Of a stretch of 64,000 nt of DNA, positions 56,081 through 64,000 are shown piece by piece. The notes beneath the pieces are model-generated. The model had not been told where the DNA came from. It saw nothing but the letters and a program-made list of their open reading frames with translations, and ran no database searches. How positions within the stretch are numbered: position 1 is the stretch's first letter; each line of letters begins with the position of its first letter. Where the stretch lies: the NCBI GenBank assembly GCA_005406025.1, contig BGZK01000475.1, positions 310,001 to 374,000 on the forward strand. Direction: 5' to 3'. Source of the stretch: Eumeta japonica. Taxonomy: Eukaryota; Arthropoda; Insecta; Lepidoptera; Psychidae. A program made the translations under genes and the position numbers.

Positions 56081-56262
56081 CGTGTTTCATTTCAATCATT
56101 CTAAAGTTCATTATCGAGTTGAAAATATATTTAATGTAAATGGACCAATGACAATTTCATTTACGCGAAGCTCAAAAACTGTAAATAATGAATTAATTGT
56201 TTATTAAGCAAACAATTTAAGTAATCATTATGTTATCGATGTCGACGATATTGGTTTTCTAA
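56081..56262. other. AT-rich spacer
   Basis: No recognised feature. Confidence 0.35.
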
Positions 56263-56264
56263 AT

Positions 56265-56545
56265 TCGACTCGATGTGACACAATTCAGACAACGGAGGAG
56301 GTGCGCCTCCGGGCGTGACGCGGGTGACGTGTGCCGCCGACGACCGGCTCTCGGCTCCAAACATTTCTCATTGGTGAACATTTCGGCGGCGCGGTTTCAT
56401 TTTAATGAATTAAAAAGTCGGGTCGCTAATTTCGAAATTACATTCCTGAGCGCGACCGCGCCCGCCCGCCCCCAACCCCCCCGCCGCCGCCCGCCACCGT
56501 TCGGAAGCAACTTTTGCGCTCCGAATCCGATATAATTAAAATCAC
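56265..56545. promoter_or_regulatory. CpG-rich island with a C-run
   Basis: The GC-rich block 56290-56360 and a C-rich block 56450-56500 (CCCCCAACCCCCCCGCCGCC) are separated by GGTTTCATTTTAATGAATTA. The G-rich complementary strand could form a quadruplex. Candidate regulatory element. Confidence 0.3.
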
Positions 56546-56820
56546 GATTTGAATTTTTCCATTTCGGATTCGCTTCAAATTGAATGATTGATGAATTTTA
56601 TACAAATTAGCGTGAAATCCTTTTCGGGTTAAATGCGTCCGAAGCTAGGGGGCGGGTCGGATTGAACGGGTTGTCGAAAACACTTTTACTTTTTGATAAA
56701 ATGTACCTTATGAGGGAGACGCGGGAGGAAATACCGAGAAATAAAAAACAAAACACAATCACGACCACACGATCACTACCAGCGTATGACAACCGTTATT
56801 TTACTGTCGAGTAATTCCTT
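56546..56820. other. Mixed spacer
   Basis: No recognised feature. Confidence 0.3.
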
Positions 56821-56823
56821 ATA

Positions 56824-56868
56824 TTAAACACTTTAATGATGTATATATTACATAATTAAAGTGTTTAA
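56824..56868. repeat. 14-bp perfect hairpin
   Basis: TTAAACACTTTAAT (56824-56837) pairs exactly with ATTAAAGTGTTTAA (56855-56868) around a 17-base loop. Confidence 0.8.
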
Positions 56869-57080
56869 CTCTTTAGTTCATTCATAAAGTATGGTCGTAA
56901 CTAAGGAGCGACACGAGCGCTCCCAGTGGTGAGTAGCGGTAGCAGTTATACGCGCGCTTCGGGGTTCGTATCTATGTACCTATTTATGCGTTGGTTATAT
57001 TTTAAAAACAAATTCCATGTAACTAGCAGTATTAACTGCATGAATTTGAGATCCTTTTATTAAAAAAGAGTTTCTTTGTT
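56869..57080. other. Mixed spacer
   Basis: A GC-richer patch (56900-56970) holds TACGCGCGCTTCGG; nothing is assigned. Confidence 0.25.
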
Positions 57081-57119
57081 ATTGTTGTAGTTTCTTGGTC
57101 TATGTATGTACTGTTTTTG

Positions 57120-57870
57120 TTATTGACCTTTATTTCGATTTCAATCCCGATTTCTATATTTTCGTTTGCTAACTTATATTACCGACTAGAGGTCAATTCA
57201 AATTTAACAATTTTTTTTTTAGTAATTCAAATATTTTTCTGGTTTCAATCTTGTGGACATAGAATGAATTCCTTCATCGTTTGAATCGGCCGATTTTTCT
57301 GTCCATTTTGATCGCAATCACGGCACCGTTCTCGATGTCAACTCTTGCTCTACTGCTGGGTTCGGTGGCTGGCCCATTCTCGACTCCAATGCATGTCTCG
57401 ATATCGATGACGGCCCTCCCTTGAGCATTAATGATAGTGATAATAAATTACTGGTAATATTGCAACGGACATCCAAACAAAAATAATACTATAAAAATCT
57501 TAAAACAATCTATAAATCATTTCTCATCGAATAGTCGAAGTCCCATACAAATTCCTTCAATGTCTTTTACGTAATTGCATGACTAATAAAACTATGTTGA
57601 TTATACATATAGCCGTTACCCGTCCGCTTCGCTGAGCGTTATCTGATATTCAGAAATAATTGCTTTTTATTATTCAGATATGCCCGTGGTTTCACTCGCG
57701 TGTGCGTAGAATGAATACCTTCATTTGTAATATTAGCCGTTCTCGCTGTCAATCCTGCTGCCGATCACGATGCTACTATCGATGTCAATTCCGTTTTCAT
57801 ATTATATTATATATATTAGAAAAAACAGTCAGTGTGAAGAACAGCGAAGCGCAGGCGGTCTACAGAACGT
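57120..57870. repeat. Two related copies of a LINE-tail-like repeat
   Basis: 57222-57290 (TTCAAATATTTTTCTGGTTTC ... GAATTCCTTCATCG) and 57672-57735 (TTCAGATATGCCCGTGGTTTC ... GAATACCTTCATTTG) are diverged direct repeats 450 bases apart. The phrases CCCGTCCGCTTCGCTGAGCG (57618-57637) and CCCGTGGTTTCACTCGCGTG are of the kind found in lepidopteran RTE-type tails. Both contain GATTCCAAT/GATGTCAAT-type runs. No protein remains. Confidence 0.4.
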
Positions 57871-57949
57871 GACTCGGCATTCGAGCTCTGGTTTCATACA
57901 TTGTAAAATAATCTTCTAAATTGTTTTCATTGAGTACAAAAAAAATCCG

Positions 57950-58265
57950 AACATAATAGGCGTGCGGGTCGGGGACCGGGGGCGACGCCGTCCCCCAACT
58001 ATAATTCAAAAACATTTATTTACCTCCGCATAACGGACAATAAAATCGCACGCGCCGCGCAGAGGTGATCTCCGAAATTAAACTGGCCGCGGACAATAGT
58101 GTCACCCCCGCCCCTCCCCACGTCCGCGCCCCGCTAGCCTCAGGTCATAATCATAACTAATAAGTTAGAGGGGTACGTGGATCGATGCACCTCCGACAGA
58201 GAGCAGTACGGGCGGTCGTGGACGCGGCCGCGCGGGAGTCGCGCGTAGAGCAGTCGCGAAGTGAT
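57950..58265. promoter_or_regulatory. Large CpG-rich island, candidate enhancer
   Basis: GC-rich at 57958-58000, 58045-58140 and 58200-58260, with joints CTCAGGTCATAATCATAACT (58138-58157) and AACTATAATTCAAAAACATT. No ORF of note. Confidence 0.33.
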
Positions 58266-58485
58266 CACAAATCTGTTCATCTAACCGATTTTGTGGATTT
58301 TTGTGGACATTTGACTATCTTATAAAATAACACATATATTTTCCTAAATTAAAAAATGACCATATCATTGCATTAAAATGTATAAAATGACTTAGTTAAA
58401 AATTATTAGTAAAATCTCCAACTTTAAACTAGAAAAAACACTTTCGTATCTATAACGGTGCACATCGGAATTATTCAATTCACTG
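58266..58485. other. AT-rich spacer
   Basis: No recognised feature. Confidence 0.35.
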
Positions 58486-58489
58486 CTAA

Positions 58490-58765
58490 CGCGCTCAGAA
58501 AACTGTTAAGAGGCGTAAGTCGGGAAAATCCGTCATGTCATTTGTAATGATTAAAACTTTATTCGGTTCGAGATTAAAATTGTAGTCGCTAAATCGCAGG
58601 ACGATCACGAGGCAGGGGGCACTAAGACAGAGTGACGTGTGAAAGGGTGTCGGCGCCGGGGGCGCAGGGGCACTAATTATGCACCCCGCGGGCGAAACGT
58701 CACAAATGTTTGACACCCCTCGCCCCTGGCGATCGAATCTTTAAAAACTGCCGGACGCTAAATGT
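58490..58765. promoter_or_regulatory. CpG-rich island
   Basis: The GC-rich block 58595-58735 contains GGGCACTAATTATGCACCCC, where the AT core TAATTA (homeodomain type) is enclosed by GC-rich arms, followed by CGTCACAAATGTTTGACACC. Candidate regulatory element. Confidence 0.32.
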
Positions 58766-59110
58766 GGATAACCGTCTTCGTACCGTATCTGTCACACATT
58801 CTGACACACTTATTAAATTATTACATATGCACTATTAATAATATTTATTGCAAAATATTTCAAGAAGTTTTTTTTAGATATCGTATGGATTTGAATCATT
58901 TTTCGGACAAAATTAAATTTCAATTTAAGTAATGAAATTTTACTTAAATTACTATAAAATAAATATTCAAAACAATTTTTTGTTTATGAAATAGTTACGA
59001 TCTTTTAACCATTATAAAATTTAAATCTAGAAGTGTAAGAAAGAGAAGTGAAATGGATACTAATACGATAGTCACGAACATAGTCCAAGACGCGTAAGGC
59101 TACAAAACGT
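58766..59110. other. AT-rich spacer
   Basis: A short inverted pair, TTCAATTTAAGTAATGAAATT / TTTTACTTAAATTACTATAA, lies near 58918-58960. Nothing else is seen. Confidence 0.35.
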
Positions 59111-59149
59111 CCTGACGCATGATTATAAAGGGTTCGATTTTAGGAATAC

Positions 59150-59370
59150 CTTCACTTCAGGTAGAGCTGGCATATTACGCCGCGAAAGTACATGTAGTCA
59201 ATACTTCATATGTGCTTCTACTCTTTGGGCACGACCTAGACGACCACGGCCGGGTGACGCGCCCAGCTATCCCGAGCGCGAGCACCTTGCGTTTGGGGTT
59301 GTGACCTTCATCCAAACCGAGCGTCTCACTCGTCCGCCCGTCGAGGTCATCTAACAGTTTCAACACTATT
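59150..59370. promoter_or_regulatory. CpG-rich island
   Basis: 59225-59350 is GC-rich (GACCACGGCCGGGTGACGCG). ORFs on both strands overlap and have no similarity I know. Candidate regulatory element. Confidence 0.28.
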
Positions 59371-59469
59371 GTACAGAATCCACAACACAATAGTTACTCA
59401 AAGTAAACGTGGTATGCATGAATGTCTGCTCGAAGTTAAAGAAGAGATATGATTTGTTACCAAACAGTC

Positions 59470-59760
59470 CCTCTCCGTAGACAGCAGCGCGCCGGCGCGT
59501 CCCCAGTGTACTCAGGTGTCGGCCCGCGGCGGCTCCGACCTCTATCCGTTTTGCTCGCACACCACCGGGCCGGCTGAATGGACTCGCTCGGTCGCGATCT
59601 GGCGTGGTATAATCGCGTTCGAGATTAAATTACGTGAAAATCGGGATGGGGAACGCGCAACAATGGGGATCGCCGATGTGAATTTATTTTATCTAACTCT
59701 TTTAATACCGGCCGAGGGCAAAAGGGGAGTAATATGCTCGGCTAGTACGAAAGTGTCGCA
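59470..59760. promoter_or_regulatory. CpG-rich island
   Basis: 59480-59600 is GC-rich; balanced sequence follows to 59760. An 84-codon plus ORF (59516-59770) is unassigned. Candidate regulatory element. Confidence 0.28.
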
Positions 59761-60055
59761 GTTTGATTAAAAAGTAAAAGATATCATAATTTTTATAATT
59801 TATATCCATAATAGGAATTTCATATTGTGTAGTTCAAAAAATAACCCACCGACGGGTTCTTATATTAGAAAATATTTTATACAATGCGATTCGAACGCAT
59901 CGTGAGTACCGAATTAGTCACATGATTGCTTCAAAAGTCGCAGGACCTTCATTCTCATAGAGTGATGGTCCTACGAGTTACTTGAATTTTTAATTCCTCA
60001 GTTAATGTATTGTTATAGGATCGTAGTCATCAAAATTACCAATGGAGACATTCTA
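59761..60055. other. Mixed spacer
   Basis: TCGCAGGACCTTCATTCTCA near 59938 faces AGTGATGGTCCTACGAG, an imperfect 12-base inverted pair. Nothing else is seen. Confidence 0.3.
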
Positions 60056-60059
60056 TTAA

Positions 60060-60245
60060 CGTCCCATGTGTGCGCCGGCGCCGGCCGCTGGCCGCCGCCG
60101 CACCCCACACGATCCAGGTATTCAGTGCGGGATTAGGCTCACCCCACACTATTTCGTGCGGACCAGGGGTGCGATGGGAGTTAGTGTTCTCTGACAATGG
60201 CCCCGCACCTTCTTTAGTTTGGTTTAAATTTATTTCACTAAAATA
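60060..60245. promoter_or_regulatory. CpG-rich island
   Basis: A GC-rich block with GCGCCGGCGCCGGCCGCTGG (60072-60091), followed by balanced sequence. Candidate regulatory element. Confidence 0.27.
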
Positions 60246-61103
60246 TAGCAAATGAAGCGGTAAATATTAAGTGTATACAAATCGGGGCGGTATTTGGACG
60301 TAATCAACATCAAAATATCGGATTAATAATAATATGATAGTTCTTCCGAAATATCCCAAAAGCAGAACAAGTCACTACAATTTTATAATTATGTTAATCC
60401 ATCACTATTGCATTAGACTTATTGGCAATTATTATCTATTTCTAATTACTATATATAAAATAAATTAATATTGCAGTGTTGTTCTATAACGTAAAAATTT
60501 AGCTCATAGGTACATCGCTTAATCATCAAAAACGTATAAAAATGTTTTACACAAAAGATATTGGTTCAAAACCAGTGTCGAAATTAATTGCTTTTAGAAA
60601 TGATAAAAATACTTACATGATATATATAGGGAACTAATACAAAATGTAAAAGATGTGAAAATTGTACAACTAATACCAAAAAATACCACGGCTCAGAAAA
60701 AGAATTGCTCTGATTAATTATTTTTTTTTACAATTTTAGTTACGTACGTCAATTTTAACACAGCGAAAAACAATTTCGGTATAAATAGGTATTGTAGCAT
60801 GCGGAAGATAACATTGAAGGTAAACTGAACATTGTACATGCAAATACCTAAATGTGTGTTAGTCATAATTAATTAGGTCAAGAAATCATTTTATTCAATC
60901 TTTAATTGTTTACAAACAAGTATCTTATCAAATCTGTGAAAAAGGTCTCACCCGCATTAACATGACTCCTTTATCTATGGATAATCTTACGTTTAGAATT
61001 CTACCGTTTACATTTTCGGAGACTGATGTATGGTACAAGAACTACTATTTATTTGTCCGGGATATTAAAAAGAAACAAACATCTATTATTGAATATGGTT
61101 TTA
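60246..61103. other. AT-rich spacer leading into the mariner 3' end
   Basis: No gene. The 3' non-coding part and terminal repeat of the mariner should lie in the right part of this interval, but I could not fix the terminus. Confidence 0.35.
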
Positions 61104-62143
61104 TTATTTTCCAAAATATTCGCCATGATGATCCATGCACTTTTTTATATGCTGAAACCAGTTTTATAGCACTTTTTGGATTTGGGTTGGGATATCTTCA
61201 AAATCTCCATTTTGAACGCATCAACGACTTCTTCGCGGCTCAAAAAACGTTGACTACACAACTTAGTCTTCACGCTTGGGAATAAATAGAAATCGTTTAA
61301 CGCCAAATCGGGGCTGTATGGTGGATGACCCGTCAATTTAATCTTCTGACCTTCCAAAAACCGAGTTGTTTTGGCCTACGTGTGACAGCTAGCATTGTCA
61401 TGATGAAGAATGATTCTGCATTGTCGGTTGTTCTTTTTTATTTCTTAAGACACTTCTAGCAAACAAATGATCGTGTACCACTCCGAATTAACCGTTTTAC
61501 TATTTTCTAATAGCACTACAGTCTCATACCCATTTATACCAAAAATACAGTCAACCATTTGCCTCAGAGTGTTTTTAGTACCTATCATTTTTTTTGGGGT
61601 CGACTCGTCTTGGAATCCCACACCGTTGATTTTTGTTTAGTTTCGGGGTCATAGGAATAGATCCAAGATTCATCACCTGTGTAGATATTATAAATGGCTT
61701 TTAACGTACCATGGTTGTATTTTTTTATCATTTCTTTTGCACCGATCGACACGAGCTTGTTTTTGGTCAATGCTCAAGTTATGCGGGATCCAAAGCAGCC
61801 TAATTCTTTTACAGCCAAACTTTCATGTAATATCTCATGTATGTTCGTCATACATATGCCCAGAGACACTTTTATCTCGTGATATGTAACATGACGATCT
61901 TGCATTATTAGTTCCTGCACAGTATCGATATTTTGTGGAAGAATAATCGATTTAGGGCGACATTTTTTAACATAACATAAACCGCCCACGATTAAACTCA
62001 CTAGCACAGTGGTACAGAGTAGTTTTCGATGGTGCTTCATCCTCAAAAGTCGAAGTGAGTTGATCGATGCATTGTTTTGGAGTTAGATTACGTCGAAAAT
62101 CGTAATAAATTATCGCACGAAAATTTTCACAAGTTAAATTCAT
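61104..62143 (-). pseudogene. Mariner transposase, nearly full length but broken
   Basis: This is a Tc1/mariner-superfamily DDD enzyme for cut-and-paste transposition at TA sites. From the ATG at 62143 the N-terminus reads MNLTCENFRAIIYYDFRRNL with the helix-turn-helix continuing through TPKQCIDQLTSTF. The linker block CRPKSIILPQNIDTVQELIM and DRHVTYHEIKVSLGI is clear. The first catalytic Asp is in YTGDESWIYSYDPETKQKS, the second in ILHHDNASCHT (near 61380-61415), and the third in HPPYSPDLALNDFYLFP. The C-terminus reads CMDHHGEYFGK and ends at TAA (61104-61106). The span of 1,040 bases fits the usual 345 residues. The three aspartates remain, but several frameshifts and stops (for example near 61775 and 61585) break the frame. 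The terminal inverted repeats were not located. Confidence 0.88.
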
Positions 62144-62410
62144 GGTGATAAAGAAACATAATTTTTAGAATGACACTACAATGATAAAATTATTGACAGT
62201 TACATGAAACAAACTGTATTCTTCTGCCAAGGAATTGCATTTTAATATGTTGTAATTACATTTTAAATATTGTTTTGTATTGTGACCAGTTACGGATACA
62301 TAAATAGCAGATACCTAAAAAGGATACATAAAAAATACATATGATGTATGTCTGGATGTATCAAATATAGGTTATTTCAAGGGCTTCTACGACAATACTT
62401 ACTTTAAAAG
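62144..62410. other. AT-rich spacer, 5' side of mariner
   Basis: It should include the mariner's 5' non-coding end. ATACATAAATAGCAGATACC and GGATACATAAAAAATACAT form a short direct repeat near 62297-62340. Confidence 0.35.
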
Positions 62411-62700
62411 CGATGATGGCTGAGCGGTTGAGAGCATCGACTGCAAGCCAGAAGGTAACGGACTCGAATTCGAATCACGAGAGAATACACCGACGTGTTT
62501 CTAACTTAAGTCAAATCACTACTCCTTCCCCAGCCTCTGAATGCACGTTAAGCCATCAGTCCCGGACGCTGTCATTGAATTTACAACAAACTGGTCCGTA
62601 GCTTCCGATTAGCACTGGGACAGCTTGAGGGATGTACGTCCAAGCATCTGGACTCCGGTGCGCCCCGACAACTTGGAAATACCTATGAACTTGTCCATCC
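62411..62700 (+). mobile_element. tRNA-derived SINE
   Basis: The head reads like a tRNA: GATGGCTGAGCGGTTGAGAG (62415-62434) contains an A box (TGGCTGAGCGG). A B-box-like GGACTCGAATTCGAATC follows at 62459-62475. The body continues with TAGCTTCCGATTAGCACTGG and CTCCGGTGCGCCCCGACAAC. The element would be transcribed by RNA polymerase III and moved by LINE enzymes. It ends near 62700 in an AT-rich stretch without a clean poly(A) tail. The extended and altered B box suggests an old, silent copy. Confidence 0.65.
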
Positions 62701-62851
62701 GGGGCGCAGGTTTCCACAATATGATTTTATATCCCAATAACATGAGTCATAATTCATATTTCCGACTTGCATATGAATATTAAAATGCATATTTCTTTTT
62801 TATTTACCAATGGTGAATGTGTAAATGCATAAGAAATTTTCTTGGTTATCG

Positions 62852-62904
62852 TTACATACATACTTACATATATACATACGTGCATACATACATACATACA
62901 TACA

Positions 62905-62938
<34 letters not shown>

Positions 62939-62952
62939 CATACATACATGCA
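62852..62952. repeat. (CATA)n microsatellite
   Basis: About 18-20 CATA units with a few interruptions (ACTTACATATA, CGTG). All overlapping Tyr/Ile/His-rich ORFs come from this repeat. Confidence 0.95.
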
Positions 62953-63559
62953 TATATGTATGCCATGTGCTATATATACACGTGTATTTATTCGTTCCCT
63001 CTTGGTTGATATGTTAACCGACACAATTAAGTGGCTATTAGCCACTTATTAACCATTGTAATTGAGGTCATTGTTGATGTAGGTTTTATTACACTCAATG
63101 AGTCATATCTCAAGAAACTATTAAACCTGATAACATCACTCCATAATGAAATACAAACGCGTAGTGGCTATATATCTTCATATTTTATTTTTGTAGAAAT
63201 TCAGCTTGTCGGTTGGCTTGTTCATGGTTGATTCATCTCTATAGTTGGCGCTCTTCTTTTTTCTAGGCGCATATCAAATAGTTTATGCATCGTCGGCAAC
63301 AGACTTATTAACATCTGAAAGGTTTCCCTTTTTATACAACAGAATTATTCGAGATTCTTCTCGGCAAAGAAAAAATCTGTTAATCTTTGTACCTTTGTAT
63401 TATATGACATACCAAACAAAATTGTGAAGGACTCGAATATTGAATAATTAATTTCATAATTTTAAAAGATATAGTTCAATTTAAGAAAAGCGATGAAAAT
63501 AGTCTTAAAATAACATAGTGCATTGCTCGTTTTCAGAATACTTTTAGGAAGATAGAATC
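62953..63559. other. AT-rich spacer with one perfect palindrome
   Basis: TAAGTGGCTATTAGCCACTTA at 63028-63048 is self-complementary around a single central base. No gene is recognised. Confidence 0.5.
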
Positions 63560-64000
63560 TAATTTGAATACTGTAAGGCGATGGTGTGCAGAATTTGATC
63601 GTGGCTGTGTTTCTCTCCATGATAAAATTCGTGAAGGTCTGCCCTCTACTGCGATCACTGAGGAAAATGTGGCTACTGTTAGACAATTAATTTCAATTAA
63701 TTTTCTTCGATTAATTTTCAACACGCCGGTTTTATTCAGGAAACCGGCGTATCACCTATGAGGAACTTTGAGGACATTTAGGGATTGGTATAGCCCCACT
63801 TCAAAAAATCTTACGTCTACATTTAAAAGTTAGAAAACTTTGTGGCCGTTGGATTCCTCATGAATTCACTCCCAAACATAAACGGACTCAAGTTGATTGG
63901 TATTAAAAAATATTGTTAAAGTACAATCACGGTCGTTCAAATGCCGCGTATGACATTGAGACAGGAGATGAAACATGGATATATTGTTATATGCCGGAAA
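63560..64000 (+). pseudogene. Second mariner transposase fragment, cut by the window end
   Basis: On the plus strand the frame gives NTVRRWCAEFDRGCVSLHDK and IREGLPSTAITEENVATVRQ, the end of the helix-turn-helix region and the linker. After about 63690 the frame is lost and regained: a block like LQKILRLHLKVRKLCGRWIP with HEFTPKHKRTQVDW (63800-63900), then YNHGRSN and TGDETWIYCYMPE at the very end, which includes the first catalytic Asp. The residue wording differs from the mariner at 61104-62143 (CGRWIPHEFT here), so it is a different lineage. The first 40-50 codons are missing or too decayed at the left. The second and third catalytic Asp lie beyond the window. Confidence 0.8.

Noticed and set aside
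60962..61285. 107-codon plus ORF
   Set aside because: Most of it is the antisense of the mariner C-terminus.
62411..62490. tRNA gene
   Set aside because: The A and B boxes are tRNA-like, but the acceptor and anticodon stems do not fold and the sequence continues into a SINE body.
62754..63052. Tyr/Ile/His/Thr-rich ORFs on both strands
   Set aside because: They are translations of the CATA microsatellite.

Overview
The window is nuclear DNA of an insect, almost certainly a moth or butterfly (Lepidoptera). The background is AT-rich and intron- or desert-like, with no bacterial-style operons, ribosome-binding sites, rRNA genes or CRISPR arrays. Every protein similarity I can recognise belongs to a transposable element. 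Several repeats have wording I know from lepidopteran genomes: the tail ending in GTACGGAACCCTAAAA, RTE-type reverse transcriptase ends, mariner transposases, a jockey-type LINE and a tRNA-headed SINE. I found no complete host protein-coding gene. The window is best read as a gene desert or a very long intron.

Layout. 1-500 is an old interspersed repeat. 840-1460 is promoter-like with a doubtful 135-codon ORF. 1931-3649 is an internally deleted DNA transposon inside a cluster of GC-rich palindromic repeats. 4001-4129 looks like an isolated 3' terminal exon. RTE LINE 3' ends lie at 5110-6170, 19805-20820, 28975-29730 (reverse) and 31590-32450. A jockey-type LINE lies in reverse at 13845-15530. 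Inverted-repeat elements without genes lie at 6985-7513, 10671-10952, 24184-24243, 24321-24625, 24684-24920 and 43950-45543. A transposon with terminal repeats of about 320 bp lies at 32683-34454 and holds a broken gene of an uncharacterised cysteine-rich family. The right end holds a nearly full-length dead mariner (61104-62143, reverse), a tRNA-derived SINE (62411-62700), a (CATA)n tract and a second mariner cut by the window edge.

Between these, about 25 short CpG/GC-rich islands of 100-650 bp stand out of the AT-rich DNA (for example 7780-8440, 17470-17790, 21470-21880, 38885-39235, 45545-45910, 47170-47460, 48080-48440, 53590-53810, 56265-56545, 57950-58260). They carry stops in all frames or only short ORFs, and several hold homeodomain-, E-box-, GATA- or TCF-type core motifs. 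I infer that they are conserved non-coding elements, perhaps enhancers of a developmental gene outside the window. This is an inference from composition, not a demonstrated fact.

The most unusual structures are the 135-bp near-perfect hairpin at 24321-24625, the pair of roughly 600-bp inverted arms at 43950-45543, the long-terminal-repeat transposon at 32683-34454, and a possible TATA promoter with a first exon on the minus strand at 35775-35940.
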